Source: Actinomycetota bacterium (GTDB lineage: Bacteria > Actinomycetota > Actinomycetes > Nanopelagicales > Nanopelagicaceae). From it: a DNA stretch of 64,000 nt. A program made the position numbers and the translations under genes. The notes under the pieces were generated by a model. The model was not told where the DNA came from. It did no database searches and worked only from the letters and a program-made list of their open reading frames with translations. Positions 46,760 through 54,838 of this stretch are shown here, in pieces. The stretch spans positions 1-64,000 of the forward strand of contig WLPU01000007.1 of NCBI GenBank assembly GCA_009698615.1. Direction: 5' to 3'. Each line of letters opens with the position of its first letter. Position 1 is the first letter of the stretch.

Positions 46760-47422
46760 TTGGGTTATCATTTAGATTACGCAGTTATTTGGCGTAGTTT
46801 GCATGATCTATTCTATGGATTGGGTCTAGATCTTTACATGGCGCTTTTTTCAGTCGCTATGGGAAGTCTGATCGGCCTAGTCGTAGCCTTTGCTCTGGTT
46901 TCAAAGAGAAAGTTATTCCGGGTTGTATCCGGGGTTTATGTCACGGTTATTCGCAACATCCCGCTCATGATAATTATTCTTTTCATCTACTTCGGATTAC
47001 CAGATGCAGGATTTACTTTCGGAGAAATTCCTTCGTTCATCTTCGCTCTCACGATTTACGCAGGCGCCTACCTTGCTGAAGTTTTCCGCGGTGGAATTCT
47101 TGCTATCCATAAAGGCATCGGGGAAGCTGGGATGGCCGTGGGCATGTCTGGTTTCCAGATTATTGTTTTTATAAAGATTCCTATTTTGATTAGGTCCGTG
47201 ATGCCAGCGCTCAGTAATAACTACATCTCGCTCTTTAAAGATGCATCAGTAGCCGCCGTCATCGCGGTTCCAGAATTAACATTTCAGACTCGCAAGATAA
47301 ACCTTGAGACTTTCCGCACCATCGAAGCTTGGTCAACTGCCAGCGTCCTCTATGTAGCCTCGTGCTTTCTCATTGCCTTTTTATTAAGGCAAGTTGAGCG
47401 CCGAGTAGCGATTCCGAAATAA
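46760..47422 (+). CDS. Amino-acid-type ABC transporter permease 1
   Basis: A 220-residue permease of the His/Glu/Gln/Arg/opine family with about five membrane segments and the RNIPLMIIILFIYFGLP motif near residue 74 (typical RNTPLLVQL-type signature). The EAA loop GIGEAGMAVGMSGFQI lies near 125. The TTG start has GAAAGG eight bases upstream. It pairs with the next gene as a heterodimer. Confidence 0.9.
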   Translation: MGYHLDYAVIWRSLHDLFYGLGLDLYMALFSVAMGSLIGLVVAFALVSKRKLFRVVSGVYVTVIRNIPLMIIILFIYFGLPDAGFTFGEIPSFIFALTIYAGAYLAEVFRGGILAIHKGIGEAGMAVGMSGFQIIVFIKIPILIRSVMPALSNNYISLFKDASVAAVIAVPELTFQTRKINLETFRTIEAWSTASVLYVASCFLIAFLLRQVERRVAIPK

Positions 47423-47437
47423 GAAAGGAGAGATGAG

Positions 47438-48094
47438 ATGAGCACTGGCTTTTTCAATGAGTTCTGGATCAGCAAAATGATGATCTGGCGTGGTATCTAT
47501 ACCTGCCTTTTTGTCTCTTTCTCCGCAATCCTTATTGGAACTCTGCTGGGAATAGTTGTGGGACTTTTCCTCACATATGGAAACTTCTTCACTAAATTCC
47601 TCGCTCGCGCCTACACCGACATCATCCGCGGTATTCCTATTCTCGTTCTAATCCTTACTTTCTACTTTGTCTTATCGGTGATCCACATCAATCTCAGCGC
47701 CATGCAGGCTGGAATCACTTCGCTATCTATCTTTTGTTCTGCTCACGTTGCAGAGATGTTACGTGGCGGGCTCCAAAATGTGCCAAAGGGCCAGATTGAA
47801 GCGGCTAAGGCAGTCGGACTTGGATTCTTGCAGACATTCTTTTTTGTTTCGCTTCCACAGGCACTTCGCCAGATTCTCCCCACATGGACTAACACAGCAG
47901 TTGAGATTGTAAAAGGATCGACTTTGGTTTCCATGATCGGGGTTGTGGAAATCACCTTGGTAATGCAGCAGATTATTGGACGTAACTTCTTAACGATGCA
48001 GTTCTACGCATTGGCTGGTTTGATTTATTTCCTCATCGGATTCTCAATTGAACGTACAGGTAAGTTTGTTGAAAAGAAGGTCGCCATTAAATGA
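47438..48094 (+). CDS. Amino-acid-type ABC transporter permease 2
   Basis: A 218-residue permease of the same family, with [17 protein letters not shown] near residue 66 and the EAA loop [16 protein letters not shown] near 122. GGAG precedes the ATG by seven bases. It starts 15 bases after permease 1 and lies ten bases before the ATPase gene. Confidence 0.9.
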   Translation: MSTGFFNEFWISKMMIWRGIYTCLFVSFSAILIGTLLGIVVGLFLTYGNFFTKFLARAYTDIIRGIPILVLILTFYFVLSVIHINLSAMQAGITSLSIFCSAHVAEMLRGGLQNVPKGQIEAAKAVGLGFLQTFFFVSLPQALRQILPTWTNTAVEIVKGSTLVSMIGVVEITLVMQQIIGRNFLTMQFYALAGLIYFLIGFSIERTGKFVEKKVAIK

Positions 48095-48104
48095 GGAGAA
48101 TAAA

Positions 48105-48872
48105 ATGAGCAATCGCGTACTGGATATATCCAATCTTCACAAGGCTTATGGGGACCATCAGGTTCTCAACGGCGTTAGCTTGGAGTTGGATAAAGGCGAC
48201 GTCATCTCCATCATCGGCTCTAGTGGTTCCGGCAAGACAACGCTGCTTCGTTGCGTCAACTTGCTTGAAGATTTCCACGACGGCGCCATCAAGATTGATG
48301 GCAAGGAAATTGGCTACGTAGATGTCAAAGGTAAGCGCACGAAAGTAAGTAACAAACAAGTCACTAAAGACCGCGGACTAACGGGCATGGTTTTTCAATC
48401 ATTCAACCTTTTCCCACACCTTTCGGCAGCTGAAAACATCACGCTGGCGCTTCGCAAAGTTCAGAAGAAATCTCAGACCGAAGCGGCAGAAATTGCACAG
48501 CACTGGTTGGAGCGAGTGGGTCTTCCTGATCGTGGGAAATCTTTCCCTGGTCAGCTTTCTGGAGGTCAGCAGCAACGTGTAGCTATTGCCCGCGCCATTG
48601 CGATGAATCCAAAGCTGATGCTTTTTGATGAAGTGACCTCAGCCCTTGACCCTGAATTGATCAATGAAGTGCTCGATGTCATCAAGTCCTTAGCCGTTGA
48701 GGGAATGACAATGCTCATTGTGACTCATGAAATGCGCTTCGCTTATGAAGTCTCCAAGAAGGTTATCTTCATGAATGATGGCGTGATTGCAGAGCAGGGC
48801 ACACCTGATGCGATCTTTAAGAATGCTTCCAGCGAGCGGTTGAATGCTTTCTTAAAGAACACTAAGTTCTAA
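48105..48872 (+). CDS. Amino-acid-type ABC transporter ATPase (GlnQ-like)
   Basis: A 255-residue ABC ATPase: Walker [10 protein letters not shown] near residue 38, Q-loop [17 protein letters not shown], signature [14 protein letters not shown] near 150, Walker [16 protein letters not shown]-loop IVTHEM. The ATG at 48105 has AGGAG seven bases upstream; an earlier frame start at 48048 lies inside the permease gene. Confidence 0.94.
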   Translation: MSNRVLDISNLHKAYGDHQVLNGVSLELDKGDVISIIGSSGSGKTTLLRCVNLLEDFHDGAIKIDGKEIGYVDVKGKRTKVSNKQVTKDRGLTGMVFQSFNLFPHLSAAENITLALRKVQKKSQTEAAEIAQHWLERVGLPDRGKSFPGQLSGGQQQRVAIARAIAMNPKLMLFDEVTSALDPELINEVLDVIKSLAVEGMTMLIVTHEMRFAYEVSKKVIFMNDGVIAEQGTPDAIFKNASSERLNAFLKNTKF

Positions 48873-48901
48873 CTTACTAATTCAAGAACCGAGGGAGCAC
48901 A

Positions 48902-50020
48902 ATGGATTTCTATGACTCACTCGGGGTAACAAAACGCATTAATGCTGCTGCCTATTACACCGCATTGGGCGGCTCGATCATGAGCCCTGAAGTCATCGCT
49001 GCGATGAATGATGCTTCCAAGTCTTTTATTTCAATGCACGAGTTACAACTCAAGGCTGGCAAGAAGATAGCCAAGCTGACAAAAAACGAAGGTGCTTTTA
49101 TCACTACTGGTGCAGCATCTGCGATTGTCTTGTCACTTTTGGCTTTTAGAACTAAGGGTGACATCAACGAAATCCAAAGAATTATCGACGGCACCGCTAG
49201 ACCATCTGAGGTCATTATCCAAACCGGGCACCGTATTCCTTATGACCCAGCAATTCGGTTAGCCGGCTCCACAATTGTCACTGTTGGAAATGCAGTGCAG
49301 ACATTTGAATACGAACTTGAATCAGCAATTAATCCCAACACCACCGCAATTTTTTATGTTGCCGGCGCGCACCTTGCAACCCCTGCACTGTCTCTCGAAA
49401 CTGTTGTGCGCATTGCGCGCAAACACAAGGTGCCTGTTGTTGTTGATGCTGCTGCTCAACTACCTCCTCTATCAAACCTCTGGCATTTCACTAAAGAGTG
49501 CGGAGCTGACTTAGTCATCTTCAGCGGCGGAAAGACATTTAAGGGACCACAATCAACTGGACTCATTTTAGGAAAATCGATCTGGATTGAGGCAGTGCGT
49601 GTTAATGGCTCTCCTTTCCAGCGCCTGGCTCGTGCATTCAAGGTCGGCAAAGAAGAAATTGCAGGGATTGTTACTGCAGTTGAAAGATATGTAAACCATG
49701 ACCATGCCGCAGAATTCAAGAGCTGGGAAAAAGTTATCGATGCGTGGGTGGCTGAACTCTCTCCCATCCGCAATCTGAAGGTTGTAAGAGAAGAGCTCAA
49801 CGAAGCCGGACAACCAATTCCTCGTGTTGCTATTCATTTTCCTAAAGACATTGCTTTGGAAGTCATCGCAACTCTACAAAAGCTGGATCCCATTGTTGAA
49901 GTTGTCCATAACTTTCGCGACACCATTTGGCTCAGCGCAGATGGATTACAAAAGGGTGAAGAAAAGATCGTTGTTGCGCAGGTAAAAAAGGCTCTTGCAA
50001 AGTTTAATTTCAAGAGCTAG
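48902..50020 (+). CDS. SelA-like PLP-dependent enzyme (DgaE-type lyase family)
   Basis: A 372-residue fold-type I PLP enzyme related to selenocysteine synthase SelA and the D-glucosaminate-6-phosphate ammonia-lyase DgaE. Visible features are an N-terminal INAAAYYTALGGSIMSPEV, EGAFITTGAASAIVLSL near 65, the VVDAAAQLPPL motif near 180, and the PLP Lys in SGGKTFKGPQSTGLI near 208. It is too short for bacterial SelA and has no selenium context. As the last gene of the transporter operon (GAGGGAG before the ATG), it is probably a beta-eliminating lyase or racemase for the imported amine. The exact substrate is unknown. Confidence 0.82.
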   Translation: MDFYDSLGVTKRINAAAYYTALGGSIMSPEVIAAMNDASKSFISMHELQLKAGKKIAKLTKNEGAFITTGAASAIVLSLLAFRTKGDINEIQRIIDGTARPSEVIIQTGHRIPYDPAIRLAGSTIVTVGNAVQTFEYELESAINPNTTAIFYVAGAHLATPALSLETVVRIARKHKVPVVVDAAAQLPPLSNLWHFTKECGADLVIFSGGKTFKGPQSTGLILGKSIWIEAVRVNGSPFQRLARAFKVGKEEIAGIVTAVERYVNHDHAAEFKSWEKVIDAWVAELSPIRNLKVVREELNEAGQPIPRVAIHFPKDIALEVIATLQKLDPIVEVVHNFRDTIWLSADGLQKGEEKIVVAQVKKALAKFNFKS

Positions 50021-50102
50021 TTCGATTGGATCTTTCTTAGAAATTAACTTGCTCCACTTTATTGACTAATTTTTTAGCACTCACTTCGAATAAGGCGCAA
50101 GC

Positions 50103-51344
50103 TTATGGATAAAGACCGCGCAAGCGGTGCGCTTCTGCCACGCGACTGACTCCCAGCATGTTTGCTGACTCTCGCCACGTTACTTTCTTGGCGGTAGCAG
50201 TTTCTTCCACATCTAGGACTGCCTTCATCAGAATCTGGTTGAGGTTTTCTTTGACTTCTTTGGCACTCCAGAAGAAGTTCTGCTTATCCTGAACCCATTC
50301 AAAGTAAGACACGATCACTCCACCTGAGTTGGCGAGAATGTCAGGTACAACCAAAATCCCTTTGCTATTAAGGATTGCGTCACCTTCGGGGGTTGTCGGG
50401 GCATTAGCGCCTTCAACCACGATCTTGGCCTTGACCCCCGGCGCAGTTGCTGCAGTGATTGCATCTGCAAGGGCAGCGGGAATAAGTACATCAACATCAA
50501 GATGAAGAATTTCTTCATTAGTGAGTGGGTCCGTACCTGGCATGCCAATTACGCTGCCAGTCTTCAGCGAATATTCGAATACTTCTGCAACAGATTTAAA
50601 CCCAGTTACGCCGCCTTTAACATCACTGACTGCCACAACTTTAAGCCCCATGTTTTCTAAAGCAATGGCGGTCCAGTAACCCACTTTTCCAAAGCCTTGA
50701 ATAGCCACAGTCGCACCTTCTTGTTTGATACCGCGAGCACGAAGTGCCTCTCTCGTTGCAATTGCTACGCCATCGCCAGTAGCAGTTGTTCTGCCTAAGG
50801 ATCCGCCAAGGACGATTGGCTTGCCAGTAACAACACCGGGCACCGAAAAACCTGCGTTAACGGAATATGTATCCATCATCCACGCCATATTACGTTCATC
50901 TGTTCCGACATCAGGGGCAGGGATATCTCGCTCTGGTCCGATGATGGGCAAAATTTCAGATGTATAGCGCCGAGTCAATCTTTCATTTTCTGCCAAAGAA
51001 AGTGTGTGTGCATCAACAGCAACGCCGCCCTTTGCGCCGCCGTATGGCAAATTGGTAAGTGCGCATTTCCACGTCATTAACATTGCAAGTGCCACTGTTT
51101 CATCCAAGTCAATATCTTGGTGAAATCTCACTCCGCCTTTAGATGGTCCGCGTGTAGTGGAGTATTGAACTCGATAGCCTTTATACATCTCTACTCTGCC
51201 ATCATCTCGACGCAGAGGAACCGCAACTTCTAATATCCGTCGCGGGGTAGAGAGCGTATTCCAATCATTTTCTGAAAGTCCAAGTTGATCTACTGCCCGT
51301 CGCAATTGCGACAGGGCTGTTGCTATTGGTGACTCCGTTGTCAT
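50103..51344 (-). CDS. gdhA: Glutamate dehydrogenase (Glu/Leu/Phe/Val family)
   Basis: A 413-residue enzyme interconverting glutamate and 2-oxoglutarate plus ammonia. The substrate-binding GPSKGGVRFH and catalytic Lys in NLPYGGAKGGV (near residues 100-125) are intact, with a C-terminal Rossmann domain (IQGFGKVGYW near 217). The length fits the hexameric NAD-type group. It has a leaderless-type promoter and is convergent with the SelA-like gene. Confidence 0.94.
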   Translation of the reverse strand: MTTESPIATALSQLRRAVDQLGLSENDWNTLSTPRRILEVAVPLRRDDGRVEMYKGYRVQYSTTRGPSKGGVRFHQDIDLDETVALAMLMTWKCALTNLPYGGAKGGVAVDAHTLSLAENERLTRRYTSEILPIIGPERDIPAPDVGTDERNMAWMMDTYSVNAGFSVPGVVTGKPIVLGGSLGRTTATGDGVAIATREALRARGIKQEGATVAIQGFGKVGYWTAIALENMGLKVVAVSDVKGGVTGFKSVAEVFEYSLKTGSVIGMPGTDPLTNEEILHLDVDVLIPAALADAITAATAPGVKAKIVVEGANAPTTPEGDAILNSKGILVVPDILANSGGVIVSYFEWVQDKQNFFWSAKEVKENLNQILMKAVLDVEETATAKKVTWRESANMLGVSRVAEAHRLRGLYP

Positions 51345-51350
51345 GCTTTC

Positions 51351-51356
51351 ACAGTA
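51351..51356 (-). promoter_or_regulatory. -10 element, leaderless promoter of gdhA
   Basis: On the minus strand TACTGT, six bases, then the ATG at 51344. No Shine-Dalgarno. Confidence 0.6.
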
Positions 51357-51388
51357 GACCTGTTATGCATGCTTTCAAAATTACCCTC

Positions 51389-51823
51389 TTAATCCGTGAG
51401 GGCTATCCCTAATTGTTGGCGAAGCGTCAAAGAATCCCAAGCATCAAAACCAGAAGTCACTATATTATTTTCAATTCGGTCGATGCTTACACCATCAATA
51501 TTTATTTTCTTACCCGTGCCCGGATGTCCTAAATACTCACCAAGGTGCGTCCCAGTTAATTTCCAACGGCTTACGACGGTGTTTCCTTCAGCTACTAACT
51601 CTTCAATCGCAAAATTGATATCGGGAAAAGCTATGCGCCACTTCTTCCATTGAATCCGAAAGCTTTCTCGACCAACGCCAAACTTAGGATCATTGCCTGC
51701 GGCATCCTTGGCTATAAATCGATCAATTGCGGATTCGTCACCCTTGTTCCAAATCTCTTCAAAAAATGCTCGCGCAAGCGCCTTATTGTTTTCAAGATAT
51801 TCCGTAGAGTGAGAAGTAGTCAT
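51389..51823 (-). CDS. SnoaL-like/ester cyclase family protein
   Basis: A 144-residue single-domain protein with an NTF2-like fold. The pattern LARAFFEEIWNKGD, then FRIQWKKWRIAFPDINFAIEELVAEGNTVVSRWKLTGTH and the short FDAWDSLTLRQQLG end is typical of SnoaL-like proteins. Such proteins range from polyketide cyclases to general hydrolases of unknown role. It is monocistronic with a leaderless-type promoter. The function is unknown. Confidence 0.8.
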   Translation of the reverse strand: MTTSHSTEYLENNKALARAFFEEIWNKGDESAIDRFIAKDAAGNDPKFGVGRESFRIQWKKWRIAFPDINFAIEELVAEGNTVVSRWKLTGTHLGEYLGHPGTGKKINIDGVSIDRIENNIVTSGFDAWDSLTLRQQLGIALTD

Positions 51824-51829
51824 CTCGCA

Positions 51830-51835
51830 AGGTTA
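51830..51835 (-). promoter_or_regulatory. -10 element, leaderless promoter of the SnoaL-like gene
   Basis: On the minus strand TAACCT, six bases, then the ATG at 51823. No Shine-Dalgarno. Confidence 0.5.
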
Positions 51836-51935
51836 ATGCATCCCACTTGCATCTACGAAGCCCTCTTGAGAACTATTTCTGAGTCATTGCTAAAGTCTCC
51901 CTCTACCTTCCGCCTTCCTAGATTGTGAGCCCCAA

Positions 51936-53255
51936 ATGTCAGATGTAAATGAATGGTCATTTGAAACACTGCAGATCCATGCTGGTCAAGTTCCAGATCC
52001 AACTACCGGTGCTCGCGCACTTCCGTTGTATCAAACAACTGCCTACCAATTCCGTGACACTACGCATGCTGCAAATTTGTTTGGTCTTGCTGAACTAGGA
52101 AATATTTACACCCGAATCATGAACCCAACACAAGATGCGGTCGAACAACGTCTAGCAGCACTTGAAGGCGGAGTTGCAGCGCTATTGGTTGCATCCGGAT
52201 CCGCAGCAACTTCATTCGCGATTATGAATGTTGCCGAAGCTGGCGATCATATTGTTTCAAGTCCAAGCCTTTACGGCGGAACCTACAACCTTTTCCATTA
52301 CACGCTTCCGAAATTTGGGATCGAAGTAACTTTCGTAGAAGACCCTAACGATCTCGCTTCTTGGAAGAAGGCAGCTCGTCCAAATACAAAGGCATTCTTC
52401 GGAGAGACAATCGCTAATCCAAAAAATGACATCCTGGATATCGCAGGTGTTGCAAAAGTTGCCCATGAACTTGGACTTCCCTTGATTGTTGATAACACTG
52501 TTGCTACTCCCTTTGTCCTTCGTCCAATCGAACATGGTGCAGATGTTGTCGTGCATTCGGCAACTAAGTTCTTATCGGGCCATGGCAATGCAGTTGTAGG
52601 GGCAATCATTGATTCTGGAAAGTTTGATTATGCGCAATACCCAGAGCGCTTTAAGAACTTCAATGAGCCAGATCCTAGTTATCACGGTCTTGTTTATGCT
52701 CAAGCACTCGGAGTTGGTTCTGCATTTGGTGCCAACCTTTCCTACATCTTCAAGATTCGTCTGCAACTGCTTCGCGATATTGGAGCAGCGGTGAGCCCAT
52801 TCAATGCATGGCTCTTGGCTCAAGGTTTGGAAACTCTCAGCCTTCGTATGGAGCGCCATCTTGAAAATGCGAAAGCAATTGCAACTTGGCTTGAATCTCA
52901 TAAAGATGTTGAGAAGGTAAATTACGCATCTCTTCCATCATCTCCATGGCATTCACTTGCAAAGAAATATGTGCCGAAGGGATCTGGCGCTGTAGTTTCA
53001 TTTGAACTCAAGGGTGGAATTGAAGCTGGGAAAAAGTTTGTCGAATCCCTTAAACTCTTTAGCCACGTTGCCAACATTGGTGATGTTCGCTCTCTTGTCA
53101 TTCACCCTGCGACAACTACGCACTCACAACTGAGTCCTCAAGAACAACTGGATGCTGGCGTTACTCCAGGTTTGGTTCGCTTGAGCCTTGGCCTTGAGAA
53201 CATCGCTGACATCAAATCTGACCTTGAAACAGGATTCAAAGCCTCAAAGGCGTAG
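51936..53255 (+). CDS. metY: O-acetylhomoserine sulfhydrylase
   Basis: A 439-residue PLP enzyme of the Cys/Met metabolism family, using O-acetyl-L-homoserine and sulfide to make homocysteine. Motifs include TLQIHAGQVPDPTTGARALPLY at the N-terminus, YTRIMNPTQDAVEQR near 55, the PLP Lys in VVHSATKFLSGHG near 209, and SLGLENIADI near the end. The length and internal insert fit MetY rather than MetB/MetC. It uses homoserine from the hom branch. A TAGATT 11 bases before the ATG may be a -10, giving a very short leader. No SAM riboswitch was recognised upstream. Confidence 0.93.
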   Translation: MSDVNEWSFETLQIHAGQVPDPTTGARALPLYQTTAYQFRDTTHAANLFGLAELGNIYTRIMNPTQDAVEQRLAALEGGVAALLVASGSAATSFAIMNVAEAGDHIVSSPSLYGGTYNLFHYTLPKFGIEVTFVEDPNDLASWKKAARPNTKAFFGETIANPKNDILDIAGVAKVAHELGLPLIVDNTVATPFVLRPIEHGADVVVHSATKFLSGHGNAVVGAIIDSGKFDYAQYPERFKNFNEPDPSYHGLVYAQALGVGSAFGANLSYIFKIRLQLLRDIGAAVSPFNAWLLAQGLETLSLRMERHLENAKAIATWLESHKDVEKVNYASLPSSPWHSLAKKYVPKGSGAVVSFELKGGIEAGKKFVESLKLFSHVANIGDVRSLVIHPATTTHSQLSPQEQLDAGVTPGLVRLSLGLENIADIKSDLETGFKASKA

Positions 53256-53258
53256 AGT
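53253..53258 (+). promoter_or_regulatory. -10-like element overlapping the metY stop
   Basis: TAGAGT lies seven bases before the GTG at 53266, and its first three bases are the metY stop codon. It could start a leaderless mRNA for the PAQR gene. Confidence 0.35.
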
Positions 53259-53265
53259 TCTACAT

Positions 53266-53922
53266 GTGAAGGTTGAAGCAACAACTGCTGCTGTCGCACC
53301 TCCGAAGCTGCGTGGGTGGTTCCACCTTGGCGCTGCGCCAGTAGTTTTCGTTGCTTCTCTTGTCTTGTTTATCCTGAGCAAAAACTCATTGAAATTAGCA
53401 GTTGCACTTTATTCACTTACCGCAGTCACTCTCTTTAGCGTCTCGGCGATCTATCACCGCGTTCCATGGTCGCCTTCAAAAAAGAAGATTTGGCGTCGTT
53501 GGGATCATGCCAACATAAATTTGCTCATTGCTGGCTCATCCACGCCATTTGCTGTAACGCTACTCAATGGCCACGATCGCACGATTCTGCTTTCAGTTGT
53601 GTGGGCCGGTGCGCTCATCGGCGTTGCAATGCGAGTTTTCTGGGTTGGTGCACCTCGATGGCTTTATGTCGCCAATTACCTACTCCTTGGCTGGGTGGCA
53701 GTGTTTTATACCCCCCAGATGTACAGAGCTGGTGGACTCTGGATTTTATTGCCGATATTAATTGGCGGGCTTTTCTATTCTGTTGGTGCCATCTTCTACG
53801 CCCTCAAGTTTCCGGGCAAAAATGCTCGGTACTTTGGGTTTCATGAGCTCTTCCACATATTTGTAATTGCCGCGTGGATTTCACAGTACATCGCGGTTTC
53901 TTTTGCAATTTATCGCCATTAG
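53266..53922 (+). CDS. PAQR/hemolysin III family membrane protein
   Basis: A 218-residue protein with seven predicted membrane segments. Conserved family positions are SAIYHR near residue 63, the WRRWDHANINLLIAGSSTPF motif near 79-98, and HELFHIFVIAAW near the C-terminus, where the His residues bind zinc in PAQR relatives. It is labelled hemolysin III for historical reasons; a lipid hydrolase role is more likely for the fold. GTG at 53266 is the only reasonable start; the frame upstream lies inside metY. Confidence 0.88.
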   Translation: MKVEATTAAVAPPKLRGWFHLGAAPVVFVASLVLFILSKNSLKLAVALYSLTAVTLFSVSAIYHRVPWSPSKKKIWRRWDHANINLLIAGSSTPFAVTLLNGHDRTILLSVVWAGALIGVAMRVFWVGAPRWLYVANYLLLGWVAVFYTPQMYRAGGLWILLPILIGGLFYSVGAIFYALKFPGKNARYFGFHELFHIFVIAAWISQYIAVSFAIYRH

Positions 53923-54035
53923 TCACCCGCAATCAGCCCACAAAATCTTTAGTTGACGGGGTGATAGCGAGGGGCTTTTGGAGTAGAGCCCGCGTGCTCT
54001 AATCTGTACTCCTACAGACAGTGAGGACAAGGACT

Positions 54036-54833
54036 ATGGGCGAAAAAAACTCTTTCCTTAGTTGGGTTGGATTTAAGGGAGAAGAAACCGAAGCCCCTGG
54101 ATCGGTCGATCGTATTCGCGAACTCGAAAGTCAAATTGCTGATCTGCGTGCCCGTCGAGATATCACCACTTTGTCTAAAGAAGAATTTGAAATTCTCGCA
54201 ACTGAAACTGCAATGACAATGATTAAGTCTGCACAAATGCGTGAGGCAAAGGCGCAGGGCAAAGCAGATCGTTTAATTAATGAAACAGCCCGACAAGCAA
54301 AAGATGCCATTGAAGCTGCCGATCAAAAAGCAAAAGCGCTGCTCACAAGTGCAGAAACTCGTGGCCGCAAATATCTCCAGGCAGCCGAGTCTGATGCAGC
54401 CGAAAAGATTGAAACCGCAGAACTCCAAGCAGACACAATTTTGGAAACTAAGCGAAGAGAAGCCGCCGGTCTGGCAACTGCTGCACGTCGCGAGGGAGAA
54501 CGCATCGTCTCGGAAGCAGCAAGAGAAGTTACTGACTATCGCGAGTGGTTATCGGGTGTAATTTCAGAAGCTGAACGCCTTTATAAGATTCAAACACAAT
54601 CTCTCGATGCCGCTGAAAGCGCAATTCATACCTCGCGCTCGCGTCTGGAAGGGGCTTTTGCGCGTTTAGCTGAACTCCAAAGTAGCGTCTTAGAAAACTT
54701 GAGATCTGATGACACGCTAATTACAAAAACACCTGTGCGCGTTCAAAGTGAACGAACGAAACCAGCTATTGCTGCTCCTAAGCGCAAGACTGCAAAGAAA
54801 GCGAATAAGAAATCCGCAGCTAAACGTAAATAA
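54036..54833 (+). CDS. Coiled-coil protein with Lys-rich C-terminal tail
   Basis: A 265-residue protein without a membrane segment. After a short N-terminal SFLSWVGFKG segment it is almost entirely predicted coiled coil (about residues 25-215), rich in Ala, Glu, Lys and Arg, with long stretches lacking Pro and Gly. The C-terminus (about 240-265) is strongly basic (KRKTAKKANKKSAAKRK), like a nucleic-acid-binding tail. It recalls DivIVA/Wag31- or cell-wall-synthesis-associated coiled coils, but no DivIVA N-terminal motif is clear. AAGG lies before the ATG. It is five bases from the acyltransferase gene. Confidence 0.65.
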   Translation: MGEKNSFLSWVGFKGEETEAPGSVDRIRELESQIADLRARRDITTLSKEEFEILATETAMTMIKSAQMREAKAQGKADRLINETARQAKDAIEAADQKAKALLTSAETRGRKYLQAAESDAAEKIETAELQADTILETKRREAAGLATAARREGERIVSEAAREVTDYREWLSGVISEAERLYKIQTQSLDAAESAIHTSRSRLEGAFARLAELQSSVLENLRSDDTLITKTPVRVQSERTKPAIAAPKRKTAKKANKKSAAKRK

Positions 54834-54838
54834 TTTCA

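Noticed and set aside
51836-51935. SAM riboswitch before metY
   Set aside because: The region is too short and lacks the paired stems and conserved core of known SAM classes.
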